A stretch of DNA of 64,000 bases, from the NCBI GenBank assembly GCA_965246745.1, contig OZ251980.1, positions 1,488,001 through 1,552,000 on the forward strand, written 5' to 3'. Shown one piece after another: positions 1-8,937 of this stretch. Position numbers and translations under genes: made by a program. The notes beneath the pieces were generated by a model. The model ran no database searches, was not told where the DNA came from, and saw nothing but the letters and a program-made list of their open reading frames with translations. Position 1 is the stretch's first letter, and every line of letters begins with the position of its first letter. The stretch is from JANXMY01 sp965246745. Its GTDB lineage: Bacteria; Armatimonadota; Armatimonadia; Armatimonadales; Capsulimonadaceae.

Positions 1-1
1 G

Positions 2-1567
2 CGCGGCGTGGTCAGCACAAGCGCTTTGGAACTCGGCATGGACATTTCCCAACTTGGGACGGGAATTCTTGTCGGCGTTCCACGCTCCTCGACCAGCCTG
101 TTTCAGCGAATCGGACGCATCGGGCGTCATGGCTCCGGCACGGTGGTCATTGTCAACACCGGAACCATCTATGATGAAGCTATTTTCAGAAACCCGCAGG
201 AGCTGTTAAACCGGCCGATGGCGGAAAGCTCGCTGTACCTAGAAAACACGCGAATTCAATATATTCATGCGCTCTGTCTTGCCCGTCAGGGCGGCGAACA
301 TGATAAAGTACGAAGCGCGGTCAGCGGGGAAGAAACGACGGAGATGGAAACAGAAGTCGCCTGGCCGGCCGGCTTTCTCGACATCTGCCGCCGTGAGCGG
401 CTCGGCGAAGTGCCTGCCGATTTGCAGAATATGAAAGCAGAAGCCGGCGAGGAGCCAAACCATACCTTTCCGCTTCGGGATGTTGAGAGTCAATTTAAGA
501 TTGAGTTCAAGCAAGGCCCGGAACAGCGTCAGCTCGGCGCGGTTTCGCACGGCCAAATGATGCGCGAAGCCTATCCCGGCGCAATTTATTACTACATCAC
601 TAAGCCTTACCGTATCTATAGTGTTGACATGCGAAGCCGCGTGATCCGCGCTCGCGCCGAAAAGCACTACACGACAAACCCTCAGAACTTGCCTACCTGT
701 GTCTTCCCGAACTTATCTGAAGGAAACATACACCGCGCCAAAAGCCATGATACACTTTCAGCGGTCGAGTGCAACTTGCAAATTCGTGAAGCCGTCTGCG
801 GATACAAAGAGCGGCGTGGGCCGAACAAGGCTTTCCACGGATACCCCATACTATCAACGACTTCGGGAATTTCGTTCGGGCTAGATCGGTTTGTTCGTAA
901 CTATTTCACGACCGGCATTATCGTGACGCATCCTGCACTGAATTGGGACGGGGTTGACTGCAATTTGATGGCAAGCCTGATTTATGAAGGGTTTTTGATG
1001 CTTGTTCCGTTTGAGCGTCAAGATATGGGCGTCGCTGTAGATAAACATCGAACCCCGCGCGAGGGAATCGAGCAAGGCAGCAAATTTATTGCTCTGCACG
1101 ATCAGACCTACGGCAGCCTGCGCCTTTCGGGAAGGCTTTTGGAAGAGCAGTGGCTTAGGGGGACACTGGCGAAGGCAGTGGAGCTTTGCCGAGAACAAGA
1201 AGTCACGTCGGAACACCCAAACACGCTGGCAGCGCTTGAAGCAGTGTCCGCGTCGGCAAACCAAGCGGAAACCGCTTCTGTGTTCGGCACAGATAGTGCA
1301 TCGGCGTCCGCACCGGAAGATTGTGCGCTGGTCATTTTGCCCGGCAGCCGGGGGCTAAAGATAGATACCGGTGCCGTGGAAGAGTTTGAGGTAGAAGATG
1401 TGTTTTATCATCCTTCGTTCAACGGATTGAGCTACCGGGGCAGACGACATTCCTTGAAGGGAGAAACGAGCAAAAATGTCGTTCCTATCTCTGCGCTAAA
1501 AGAAATCCCTGGAGAGAGCCTGATGGGCTACTACGATTTCAACACTGGAGAAATCGCGCCTATATAG
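2..1567 (+). CDS. Superfamily 2 DExH helicase, C-terminal part (gene runs off the left edge)
   Basis: The reading frame is open from the first bases, so this is the 3' part of a larger gene. The first ~40 residues carry helicase motif V (VSTSALELGMDI) and motif VI (QRIGRIGRHG) of the second RecA-like domain. This spelling is typical of the Lhr/YprA(MrfA)-like branch of SF2. A region with PGAIYYY follows (~180-190), as in helicases of that branch, then ~300 residues I do not recognise. The four-cysteine zinc site usual for DUF1998 is not visible. Base composition is clearly less GC-rich than the following genes, which suggests recent acquisition. Such helicases occur in DNA repair and in phage-defence loci. 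With the N-terminus and upstream genes missing, the role cannot be decided. Confidence 0.75.
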   Translation, partial: RGVVSTSALELGMDISQLGTGILVGVPRSSTSLFQRIGRIGRHGSGTVVIVNTGTIYDEAIFRNPQELLNRPMAESSLYLENTRIQYIHALCLARQGGEHDKVRSAVSGEETTEMETEVAWPAGFLDICRRERLGEVPADLQNMKAEAGEEPNHTFPLRDVESQFKIEFKQGPEQRQLGAVSHGQMMREAYPGAIYYYITKPYRIYSVDMRSRVIRARAEKHYTTNPQNLPTCVFPNLSEGNIHRAKSHDTLSAVECNLQIREAVCGYKERRGPNKAFHGYPILSTTSGISFGLDRFVRNYFTTGIIVTHPALNWDGVDCNLMASLIYEGFLMLVPFERQDMGVAVDKHRTPREGIEQGSKFIALHDQTYGSLRLSGRLLEEQWLRGTLAKAVELCREQEVTSEHPNTLAALEAVSASANQAETASVFGTDSASASAPEDCALVILPGSRGLKIDTGAVEEFEVEDVFYHPSFNGLSYRGRRHSLKGETSKNVVPISALKEIPGESLMGYYDFNTGEIAPI

Positions 1568-1578
1568 AACGGCAGCGA

Positions 1579-4029
1579 CTATTTCCTCTCGCCGGGCTTT
1601 TTCTCGTCTTTCTTCTCGTCGTCGGTCTTGTCCGCCGCCGGGACCTCGAGGGTGATTGGGGGGAAGCCGAATGCCGTGAACTGGTAGGTTCCGCCCGTAG
1701 AAGGCAGGCGGAAGGTGAGGGCGAACGGGGCGGCGAGGGCGCGGTCGTCTTTGCCGGGGACGTAGGGGACGGACCAGCTTGCGGTCTCGGCCAGCGCTTT
1801 TTGGCCCAAAACGCTGACCGGCAGGCCGGCGGGGCGTATCGGGCGGCTGGGCGGGACGGTGCGGGTCAAGCGGAAGTCGGCGGGCTTTAGCGTCAAGGGG
1901 CGGCGGGTTTCCGCCGTGTCGCGCAGAACAAACGCGATCTCGACATACCGTGGGCCATTATCGGGGCGGCCGGCGTAGGTTTCGAGAGTCGCCGATGTGA
2001 CAGTCAGCTCCCAGCCGTTTTGGACTAATTTATCGCCGGTGCGGTGAACGGTATTCGCCCCGTGGTTCAGGTGCTTGTCGAACCAGGACACGCAGCGGCG
2101 CAGCTCGTCGAGCCGGTGCTCCGGCTCGCCGAGTCCGTGGCCTTCGCGGGGGTAGTGGACAAACTCGGCGGGCTTGCCTAAGAGGTGCAGGGCCTGGTAC
2201 ATCTCCTGGGAATTGGCGATAAACGTGTTCGGGTCCTGGTCGCCGTGCATGATCAAGACGGGCGTCTCGATGTCTGTGACGTAAGACGACGGCGAGCGGT
2301 CGGCGTACAGCGCGGGCTGCTCCCAGGGAAAGCCACCGAGATACTCGGTTTCCCAGCGCGGGGCCTGCGAATTGGAAAAATCGGTGGTGAGCGAGAAGAT
2401 GCCGAACTGCGACACCGCCGCGCGGAACCGCTTGGTCCGGGCAATCAGCCAGTTCACTAAATAGCCGCCGTAGGACGAGCCGATGACGGCCAAACGGTCC
2501 GGGTCGGCAATTTTTTCGGCGACAGCCTGGTCAATGCCGGCCAGAATGTCGGACACGTCCCCGCCGCCGAGGTCGCCGCGATTGGCGGTGCTGAACGCGT
2601 TCCCGTAGCCTTCGCTGCCCCGGTAATTGGGGGACAAAACCGCGTACCCGGCGGCGGCCCACGTCTGCCACGCGGTGTAGGGCGACAGGGCCTGCACGCT
2701 GCGGCCATGCGGGCCGCCGTGCAGGTTGACAATCAGCGGCAGTTGTCCGCCGCCGCCGTCGGGCGTGCCCGGCGGCAGGGTCAGCAGGCCCTCGATTTCC
2801 AGGCCGTCGGGGGCTTTCCAGGTCACCAATTGGGTCGGGGCGAGGGCGTACTTGTCGGCCCAGTCTTGGTTCAGATCGGTCAGCGTTTCCGGGCGTTTTT
2901 TCCCCGGAGCCAGCCAGCACAATTCGGGGGCGTCCACTGTCGAGCTGGACACATACGCCAGCCCGCCGCTCGGGGCGACCGCATAGTCGTGCAGATGCTC
3001 GTCGTTTTCGACCATGCTTTCCCACACGGTGCCGTCATAACGAAAAATCGCCGTGGTCGTGCCGAGGGCGGCGAGCGCGTAGATGTTACCGGCGGCGTCG
3101 GTGCGAACCCCGCGCCACCCGGTCAGGTCGTGCGGAAAGCCGGCGGTGAGACAGACGGGGTCAGCTTTTTCCCCTGTCGCCGCCGCCGCGTACAAATTGG
3201 GCTGGGAATACGACAGCGCGGGGTCGAGCGGGGCGACATACAAAACTTTTGAGCCGTCCAGGGTCCAGACGGGATGGAGCTTGCCGCCGGGGCCGCCCGC
3301 AATCGCCCGTGCGTCCCCGCCGTCCATCCCGACCACCCAGACATCGCACTTGTGGTAATCGTTGACTTCGCCGGTGTAGTTGGTCGTAAATGCGACGCTT
3401 TGGCCGTCCGGCGAGGCCGCGATCTCGCCTAATCCGAAATCGCCGGGATAAATCAATTTCGGCTTTTTGCCTTCGCGGTCAATCCGCCAAATCTGCTGCC
3501 GGAACTTTTCCTCGCGCTCGACCACGGCATCGTCTTTGCGCTCGTGTTTGTCTTCGCGGTATTCTTCCAGCGGCTTCGGGCGCGGCTCGGGGGCCAGATA
3601 AACCACGCCCGACGAATCGGGCAGCCAGTCGTAGGCGCTTACGCCCTCGGGCGCATCGGTCAATCGCTCCGCTTCGCCGCCCATGCCATCGGTCGGCAGC
3701 AGCCAGACTTGAGCCTTCGGCTCGTCGTCCTCCGCGCCGTCGCTTTCGTCGTCGCGGTCCGACAAAAACGCCAGCCAAAGGCCGTCGGGGGACCAGCGCG
3801 GCTCGGTTTCATTGCCCCGCCCGCGCGTGATTTGGCGCGGGTCGGCGTCGGACCCGACTTTGAGCAGCCACAGGTGCTGCGTGACACTGTTTTCGTCCCA
3901 ATTCGTTTCGCTGACCGCGTAGGCGATGCGCTCGCTGTCCGGGGCAATCTGCACTTCGCCCGGCATTTTCAGCTCCAGCAGAGCGCGGGGAGTAATCTTC
4001 TCGGTCTTCTTCTGCGTCCGTCTTGCCAT
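1579..4029 (-). CDS. S9 family (prolyl oligopeptidase-type) serine peptidase with C-terminal extension
   Basis: A protein of about 816 residues. The N-terminal ~430 residues are a WD40/TolB-like beta-propeller with repeated segments such as EPRWSPDG and IAASPDGQSVAF. A C-terminal alpha/beta hydrolase follows, with nucleophile Ser in GSSYGGYL (~519), Asp in HGDQDP (~596) and His in EGHGLGEP (~629). This is the full S9 triad expected for a cytosolic acylaminoacyl/dipeptidyl-peptidase-like enzyme. About 150 extra residues after the catalytic His form a beta-rich region unusual for S9. The ATG at 4029 (MARRTQ) is preferred to the upstream in-frame start at 4092, because a TACAAT -10 box ends 8 nt before it, giving an almost leaderless mRNA, and the extra upstream codons do not look like S9. 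No signal peptide is seen from this start. Confidence 0.88.
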   Translation of the reverse strand: MARRTQKKTEKITPRALLELKMPGEVQIAPDSERIAYAVSETNWDENSVTQHLWLLKVGSDADPRQITRGRGNETEPRWSPDGLWLAFLSDRDDESDGAEDDEPKAQVWLLPTDGMGGEAERLTDAPEGVSAYDWLPDSSGVVYLAPEPRPKPLEEYREDKHERKDDAVVEREEKFRQQIWRIDREGKKPKLIYPGDFGLGEIAASPDGQSVAFTTNYTGEVNDYHKCDVWVVGMDGGDARAIAGGPGGKLHPVWTLDGSKVLYVAPLDPALSYSQPNLYAAAATGEKADPVCLTAGFPHDLTGWRGVRTDAAGNIYALAALGTTTAIFRYDGTVWESMVENDEHLHDYAVAPSGGLAYVSSSTVDAPELCWLAPGKKRPETLTDLNQDWADKYALAPTQLVTWKAPDGLEIEGLLTLPPGTPDGGGGQLPLIVNLHGGPHGRSVQALSPYTAWQTWAAAGYAVLSPNYRGSEGYGNAFSTANRGDLGGGDVSDILAGIDQAVAEKIADPDRLAVIGSSYGGYLVNWLIARTKRFRAAVSQFGIFSLTTDFSNSQAPRWETEYLGGFPWEQPALYADRSPSSYVTDIETPVLIMHGDQDPNTFIANSQEMYQALHLLGKPAEFVHYPREGHGLGEPEHRLDELRRCVSWFDKHLNHGANTVHRTGDKLVQNGWELTVTSATLETYAGRPDNGPRYVEIAFVLRDTAETRRPLTLKPADFRLTRTVPPSRPIRPAGLPVSVLGQKALAETASWSVPYVPGKDDRALAAPFALTFRLPSTGGTYQFTAFGFPPITLEVPAADKTDDEKKDEKKPGERK

Positions 4030-4088
4030 AGACGCAGATTGTACCCGATAGGAACAAGCATCCGCCGCCGAACCGTCCCGGCACAAAA

Positions 4089-4120
4089 ACACCCGGCCCC
4101 TGATGATTGGGGCCGGGTGT
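4089..4120 (-). terminator. Rho-independent terminator of the PEP-CTERM gene
   Basis: A perfect 12-bp inverted repeat (4089-4100 with 4109-4120, core CCCGGCCCC/GGGGCCGGG) encloses an 8-nt loop. On the minus strand it is followed by a T-rich run just after the PEP-CTERM stop codon and before the S9 peptidase start. Confidence 0.85.
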
Positions 4121-4144
4121 TTCTATGGCACAAGCCGGGAACGA

Positions 4145-4846
4145 CTAAGCGGCAGCGCTGCGCTTGCGGCGAGCCGAGACAGCCCCGCCGAGGCCGAGGG
4201 CCAGCAGGAGGGCGAACGAGACGGTGGTGGAGGCTTCGGGCACGGGGTCAATCGCCGGGCCGACGGTGCCGGAAACGCCGGAAACGCGCAGGCCGGTGGA
4301 GCTTTGGCCGTCGTCGAGCACCACAAAGTCCAGCGTGTTGAGGCCGGCGTGGAACCCGGAGCCGATAGAAAACGCGCTGTAGGCGTTGTTGGCGTTCGAC
4401 ACGTTGCCGGTCGAAAGGCCGTTGATCAAGATGTCGGTGCCGAAGTTGTCGGTGGCCCAGAAGCCCGACAGCGACGCGGCGGCGGGGTCCAGGCCGGTCA
4501 GGTCGAACGTTGTCTGGTAGTCATAATAGCCGGCCACGCCGGCGGTTTGCAGGAACGGGTCGTTGGTCGGGGCGATCCACGCCGAATCGGGCGCGTCGGC
4601 CAGCCAGCCGTTGGAAACCAGCGGAAAGCCGTAGGCGGAGGTCAGCACTTGCAGGCTGCCGGACGTGCCGGCGGGATGCTGGGTCAGGGTGTAATGCGGG
4701 TCGCCGAGCGTACCGCTGGGCAGGGACGCCCCGGCGGAGTCAACGCCGGTGCTGTAGACCGTAAAGGTCTGCGCCGAGGCGGCGTGGGCGCTCAGCAGGC
4801 CGAGAGCGGCGAAAGCGAGCAGGGTCGGGCGATAAGTATTATTCAT
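4145..4846 (-). CDS. PEP-CTERM sorting-domain protein
   Basis: A 233-residue exported protein. It has an N-terminal signal peptide (basic start, hydrophobic LLAFAALGLLSAHAASA). The ~170-residue body is beta-rich, with a GLNTLDFVVLDDG segment typical of surface proteins of this class. The C-terminus is a PEP-CTERM signal: VPEAST, a hydrophobic helix (SFALLLALGLGGAV), then the basic tail ARRKR. The PEP motif is a PEA variant. PEP-CTERM proteins are processed by exosortase and usually linked to exopolysaccharide or biofilm; no exosortase is in this window. The ATG at 4846 has an AAAGGA ribosome site about 9 nt upstream and a TATAAT promoter further up. The gene is monocistronic with its own terminator. 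Confidence 0.85.
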   Translation of the reverse strand: MNNTYRPTLLAFAALGLLSAHAASAQTFTVYSTGVDSAGASLPSGTLGDPHYTLTQHPAGTSGSLQVLTSAYGFPLVSNGWLADAPDSAWIAPTNDPFLQTAGVAGYYDYQTTFDLTGLDPAAASLSGFWATDNFGTDILINGLSTGNVSNANNAYSAFSIGSGFHAGLNTLDFVVLDDGQSSTGLRVSGVSGTVGPAIDPVPEASTTVSFALLLALGLGGAVSARRKRSAAA

Positions 4847-4901
4847 AACGGCATGTCCTTTGTATGCGAAAGCCCGGCAGAGTTTGTGCGAACGTCACCG
4901 T

Positions 4902-4931
4902 ATTATACTGCACAAACCATGCCGAAGGCAA
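4902..4931 (-). promoter_or_regulatory. Sigma-70-type promoter for the PEP-CTERM gene
   Basis: On the minus strand TATAAT (4902-4907) lies 18 nt downstream of TTGCCT (4926-4931). The predicted start is about 50 nt upstream of the PEP-CTERM ATG, whose leader contains AAAGGA. The -10 is perfect and the -35 matches 4 of 6. Confidence 0.6.
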
Positions 4932-5078
4932 GAGCAGGCAGGCGGCGGAGCGAATAACCCGGTATCTTTACCGGAGAAAAGAGCGTTTCGGGCGGTTCCG
5001 GCGCAGAAAAGCCGGTATTTGTCGGGGTAACTGTTTAGCGCCCCCTGCCGATAATCTTGAATGTCTGACACGCCAATC

Positions 5079-5187
5079 GCTGCTCGACAAAGGCAAACCT
5101 GGGGAAACGCAGGGACGCAAAGCACAGGGCCTTCGCATGTAAACAATCACCGTGCATGGCAGCCTGGCCTCCGAAAGTGCGACAGCA
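5079..5187 (+). promoter_or_regulatory. Cyclic-di-GMP-I (GEMM-I) riboswitch upstream of the NERD gene
   Basis: The leader contains the conserved GEMM-I parts in order. GGCAAACC lies at 5092-5099. A short stem is capped by a GAAA tetraloop (5104-5107). GGGACGCAAAGC lies at 5112-5123. A GGGCC strand leads to an arm whose loop contains TAAAC (tetraloop-receptor-like), and GGCAGCC closes the core near 5158-5164. Possible P1 strands are GCTGCTCG (5079-5086) and CGACAGC (5180-5186). In this family these elements bind c-di-GMP through the G of the CAAAGG/GGCAAACC region and the GACGCAAAGC strand. A strong terminator lies 18 nt downstream, so transcription control of the following gene is likely. Confidence 0.88.
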
Positions 5188-5204
5188 TGAATATACACGC
5201 AACG

Positions 5205-5239
5205 CGCCCGGTCCCCTTCTAGAAAGGACCGGGCGTTTT
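5205..5239 (+). terminator. Terminator forming the expression platform of the c-di-GMP riboswitch
   Basis: A perfect 10-bp stem (CGCCCGGTCC with GGACCGGGCG, 5205-5214 and 5226-5235) is followed by TTTT. It sits between the riboswitch aptamer and the NERD gene with no other gene to terminate on this strand, so it most likely serves as the riboswitch on/off platform. No clear antiterminator pairing with P1 was worked out. Confidence 0.8.
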
Positions 5240-5296
5240 GGCGTCCGCGTCCGCATCGCCCTACAGCCCGGTAATCGCCGTGCCGATAACAACGGC

Positions 5297-6019
5297 ATGA
5301 AAGTTCTCCGGCACCCGCGTCATGCCGACAAAATCATGCGGATTGAAGGAACGCTGGCGGTCGGCGGGGTCGGCGGCGGCGTTTTGCTGTGGACCCAGGC
5401 CGCCCATTTCGGCGGCTACGCGTTCGCTGCCGCTGCATTCTTAAGCCTCGGCGGGGTGCAGGCCGGAGTCCGCGCCCTCAGAAACCACAACCGCTGGCAC
5501 CGGGGCACGAGCGGGGAAGACGCGGTGCTCCAGACCCTGCGCGGCCTGCCGGACGGCTACACGGCGGTCGCCAATTTTGTCGCGCCGGGCACCCGGCAGG
5601 GCGACATGGACCTGCTGGTGCTCGGCCCCGCCGGGGTGCTCGTGATTGAAGTCAAATCGTACACAGGCCGCTTCGCCTGCGCGGGCGACCTGTGGTTCAC
5701 GGTGGAGGCAGACGGCGTCCGCCGCCCCTTGAAAGGCAGCGTCTCGCGCCAGCTTAAACGCGCCGGCAAGACCGCCGGGCATTATTTGGTGGACTGCGAC
5801 GTAAGCATCCCTGTCCACACCGCCGCCGTGTTCCGCGCCGGAGCCGAGCTGGAGCTGACCCGCCCGACGGTTCCCATCGTCCGCGAAGACGCCCTCCTCG
5901 CCCATATTTTGGCGCTGCCCCCCGCCCCCGTCCCCTGCGCCCTCTCCGAAATCGAGCCGCTGTTCGCCCCTGACCCGCCCGCCCGCCGCCTCGCCCTGCC
6001 CCTGCTGCCGTCGCGCTAG
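5297..6019 (+). CDS. NERD (nuclease-related) domain protein under c-di-GMP riboswitch control
   Basis: About 240 residues from the ATG at 5297. An N-terminal hydrophobic hairpin (~18-50, including GGVGGGVLLW and FAAAAFLSLGG) suggests a membrane anchor. The NERD domain follows (~65-175): GTSGEDAVLQTL, then GDMDLLVLG and VLVIEVKSY. These supply the E, D and E-x-K residues of a PD-(D/E)XK-like active site. NERD proteins are widespread but their substrates are mostly unknown. An upstream in-frame ATG at 5156 lies inside the riboswitch and is rejected as start; 5336 is a possible alternative. The only visible control is the c-di-GMP riboswitch and terminator in the leader. glnE follows 32 nt downstream with its own promoter. 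Confidence 0.8.
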   Translation: MKVLRHPRHADKIMRIEGTLAVGGVGGGVLLWTQAAHFGGYAFAAAAFLSLGGVQAGVRALRNHNRWHRGTSGEDAVLQTLRGLPDGYTAVANFVAPGTRQGDMDLLVLGPAGVLVIEVKSYTGRFACAGDLWFTVEADGVRRPLKGSVSRQLKRAGKTAGHYLVDCDVSIPVHTAAVFRAGAELELTRPTVPIVREDALLAHILALPPAPVPCALSEIEPLFAPDPPARRLALPLLPSR

Positions 6020-6039
6020 AAGCGCAGGGCGGTCTCGGG

Positions 6040-6051
6040 TACAATCGCGTT
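6040..6051 (+). promoter_or_regulatory. -10 element giving a leaderless glnE mRNA
   Basis: TACAAT (6040-6045) ends exactly 6 nt before the glnE ATG, so transcription would start at or next to the start codon. There is no Shine-Dalgarno sequence in between. The same geometry recurs at several other genes in this window. Confidence 0.6.
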
Positions 6052-8937
6052 ATGCCGATGACAACGTATTCCGATTTGACGCCGGACGCGCTGGCGGGGC
6101 TGGGCTTTGACGACCCCGCGCATGCCTGCCGGACGCTGCAAGGCATGGCGGGGCAGGGAGTCCCCGACCGCGCGTTTGAGGCGCTTTTGGCGGTGATCGT
6201 GCCGGCGCTCGGGCGCAGCGCGGACCCGGACCGAGCAGTCGCCAATCTCGGACGCTGGATGGACGCCGCCGGCAGCCGGACCGCCGCTTACGGGACGCTT
6301 TCGGCCTACCCGGCCGCCGCCGAGATGCTGCTGACATTGTTTGCGGCGTCGCAGTTTTTCGCCGAGCTGCTCCTTGCCAACCCGGAGTATTTGGAGATTT
6401 TGACCAACCCGGCCATCCGCGACCGGGGCCGGACGCCGGACGATTTATGGCGCGATCTTGCGCGGCGGGTCGGGATCGGAAAGACGCCCAACGCGCGGCG
6501 GGACGCCCTGCGGCGGTTCAAGCCGCCCGAAATACTGAGGATCGGGGCGCGGGACCTGCTCGGCTTTGCGGACGTGCCCGAGACCATCGCCGCGATCAGC
6601 GACTTCGCCGATGCCTGCGTTCAAATGGCCCTGCAAATCTGCGCGGACGAGCGCGGACTGGCCGATGCGCCGTTTGCCGTGTTTGCGCTCGGCAAGCTCG
6701 GCGGGCGGGAGCTGAATTATGCGTCGGACATTGACCTGGTGTTTGTTCACGGCGACCACATGCCGGCGGCGGCCGCCGTGAAGCTCGGCGAGGCGGTGCG
6801 GGACACGCTGGCGAAGCCGACCGACGCCGGGTTTGTGTTTCGGGTGGACCTGCGCCTGCGGCCCGAAGGCCGGTTCGGGCCGGTCTCGCGGTCGCTGGCC
6901 GCCTGCCGGGCGTACTACGAATCGTGGGCGGAACCCTGGGAGCGGCAGGCGCTGCTGAAAGCCCGGTTTGTGGCCGGCGACCCGGCCGTCGGCGCGGCGT
7001 GGACGGCGCTGGCGGAAGCGTTTGCCTACCGGGGACGGGTGGAAGAGTCGTTTGTCGAAAGCATCCAAGCGGGCAAGCGGCGCATCGAGCAAAAAATCGC
7101 GCGGGCGGGCGAAGCCGAGATCAATGTCAAAGAGGGCGTGGGCGGCATCCGGGATGTCGAGTTCGCGGTGCAGCTTTTGCAGCTTCTCGCCGGCGGGGCA
7201 ACCCCGGAGCTGCGGACCGGCCGCACGCTGCGGGCGCTGGACGCACTGTCCGGCGCGAGCCTGCTGACGCCCGCCGAGCGGGACACTCTGCGCGAGTCGT
7301 ATTTGTTTCTGCGGAACGCCGAGCACCGGCTTCAGCTTCGCGACGAGCTGCCGGTCCGCACCCTGCCGCGCGACCCCGCCGAGATGGACAAGTTCGGCCG
7401 GCGACTCGGCTACGCGGGCGGAGCGGCGTTTTTGTCGGAGTACACGGGGCACACGGCCCGCACCCATGCGCTGTTCACCCGGCTTTTTTACGGCGCGGCC
7501 CCGGCCCGCCCGCCTTCGCCGGCCGTTTCCCCCCTGGCAGACTGGGCGCTGGCCCCTGAAGACGACCCCGTCGCTTCAGCGGCGCTGCGCCGGGCGCTGG
7601 CCGAGCGCGGCTTTTCGGACCCCGATTCGGCGGGGCAAACACTGCGGCGGTCGGTCTCGGGCACCGACTACGGCGCGGTGTCCCCTGCCGACCGGGCGGC
7701 GTTTGCCGCGCTGATGCCCGCCCTGCTGGACGCCGCCGAACAGACCGAAAATCCCGATGCCGCCCTGCACGGCCTGGACCGGCTCGCCGACGCCGTGCCG
7801 TCCCGCGCGGCCTTGTTCGGGTCGCTGGCGGACAGCAAGACTTTTCTGCCGCGCCTGGCCGCGCTCGCCGCCGGCAGCCCGCATTTGTGGCAGATGCTTC
7901 TCGGGCATTTGGAGCTGCTGGATTTGCTGGCTGACGACGGCGCGATGGACACGCCGCCGCGCTTCCGGCCCGCCCCCACCCTCCTCGAGATCGCCGCGCT
8001 GGTCCGCCGCGCCCGGCTGCACACCGGCGCACGCGATCTTTGGGGCCTGGCGGATACGGCGGCGGTTTTGGCCGAAACAACGCAGGCCGCCGAAGCCGCG
8101 CTGTCGTCGGCCCTGGCGCTGACGCGTTCCGAGCTGGGCTTCGGGGGAGAGTTCGCCGTCATCGGCCTGGGCAAGCTCGGCGGCGCGGAGCTGGGATACG
8201 GCTCGGATTTAGACGTGGTTTATGTCGCCGGCCCCGACCAATTGGCCGACGCCGCCCGGCTGGCCGAGCGGACTCAGCGGCTTTTGAAGGACGATTTAGG
8301 CCGCTTCGGGGTGCGCCTGGAAACCGACCCCCGCCTGCGCCCTGAAGGCCGCAAGGGTCAGCTTGTCCTGGACCTGGCTTCCTATGCGGCGTACTATGCC
8401 CGGTCGGCGCAGACGTGGGAGCGGCAGATGCTCGTGAAAGCCCGCTTTGTCGCCGGCGATCCCGCCCTCGGCGCGGCCTGGGAGCGTCTTGCGGCGGAAA
8501 CCGTCTACGGCCTGCCGTGGACCGAAGCCGCTTTGGCCGAAGTGCAGGCGATGAAGCGGCGGATCGAAGCCGAGCGTGTCCACGACCCGCGCGACATAAA
8601 GCTCGGCCCCGGCGGCCTCTCGGACATCGAGTGGACCGCCCAAATGCTTCAGCTCCGCTTCGGCCCCCAGCGCCCGCGCCTGCGGACGGCAAGCACCCTG
8701 GACGCCCTGCGCCGCCTGCGCGACGACGCCCGGCTGACTCAGGCCGATTGGGAAACTTTGTCTGAGACTTATCTGGCCCTCGCGCAGTTTCGCAACCGGC
8801 AGTTTCTGCGCTCGGGCCGGGCATCAAGCGCCCCTGCCGACGTGCCGGACACGCTCTCGGCGCAGCGGGCGGCAGCGCGGGACATCTGCCTGCGCGTGTT
8901 TTATGAACTCACTCCGGCACCGGGCGCAGGGCCGTGA
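6052..8937 (+). CDS. glnE: Bifunctional glutamine synthetase adenylyltransferase/deadenylylase
   Basis: A 961-residue protein with the two-fold GlnE architecture. The first nucleotidyltransferase domain holds GKLGGRELNYASDIDLVF (~214-232) and the second GKLGGAELGYGSDLDVVY (~705-723); both keep the G-S/D-x-D metal-binding pattern. Each is followed by the helical GlnE linker (VGGIRDVEF and PGGLSDIEW). In the family one domain adds AMP to glutamine synthetase and the other removes it, in response to PII and glutamine. Length fits (E. coli 946). The start at 6052 is set by the leaderless-type -10 box 6 nt upstream. The 3' end overlaps the 3' end of the opposite gene by 29 nt. No PII or glnA gene is nearby. 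Confidence 0.95.
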   Translation: MPMTTYSDLTPDALAGLGFDDPAHACRTLQGMAGQGVPDRAFEALLAVIVPALGRSADPDRAVANLGRWMDAAGSRTAAYGTLSAYPAAAEMLLTLFAASQFFAELLLANPEYLEILTNPAIRDRGRTPDDLWRDLARRVGIGKTPNARRDALRRFKPPEILRIGARDLLGFADVPETIAAISDFADACVQMALQICADERGLADAPFAVFALGKLGGRELNYASDIDLVFVHGDHMPAAAAVKLGEAVRDTLAKPTDAGFVFRVDLRLRPEGRFGPVSRSLAACRAYYESWAEPWERQALLKARFVAGDPAVGAAWTALAEAFAYRGRVEESFVESIQAGKRRIEQKIARAGEAEINVKEGVGGIRDVEFAVQLLQLLAGGATPELRTGRTLRALDALSGASLLTPAERDTLRESYLFLRNAEHRLQLRDELPVRTLPRDPAEMDKFGRRLGYAGGAAFLSEYTGHTARTHALFTRLFYGAAPARPPSPAVSPLADWALAPEDDPVASAALRRALAERGFSDPDSAGQTLRRSVSGTDYGAVSPADRAAFAALMPALLDAAEQTENPDAALHGLDRLADAVPSRAALFGSLADSKTFLPRLAALAAGSPHLWQMLLGHLELLDLLADDGAMDTPPRFRPAPTLLEIAALVRRARLHTGARDLWGLADTAAVLAETTQAAEAALSSALALTRSELGFGGEFAVIGLGKLGGAELGYGSDLDVVYVAGPDQLADAARLAERTQRLLKDDLGRFGVRLETDPRLRPEGRKGQLVLDLASYAAYYARSAQTWERQMLVKARFVAGDPALGAAWERLAAETVYGLPWTEAALAEVQAMKRRIEAERVHDPRDIKLGPGGLSDIEWTAQMLQLRFGPQRPRLRTASTLDALRRLRDDARLTQADWETLSETYLALAQFRNRQFLRSGRASSAPADVPDTLSAQRAAARDICLRVFYELTPAPGAGP

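Noticed and set aside
2531..3830. Several long reading frames opposite or out of phase to the S9 peptidase, and similar ones over glnE, lnt, UvrD and rhaEW
   Set aside because: They are typical high-GC shadow frames: Arg/Pro/Ala-rich, without family motifs, fully inside well-supported genes.
5156..5296. Upstream in-frame ATG extending the NERD protein by 47 residues
   Set aside because: It lies inside the c-di-GMP aptamer and before its terminator; the extra residues do not look like the family.
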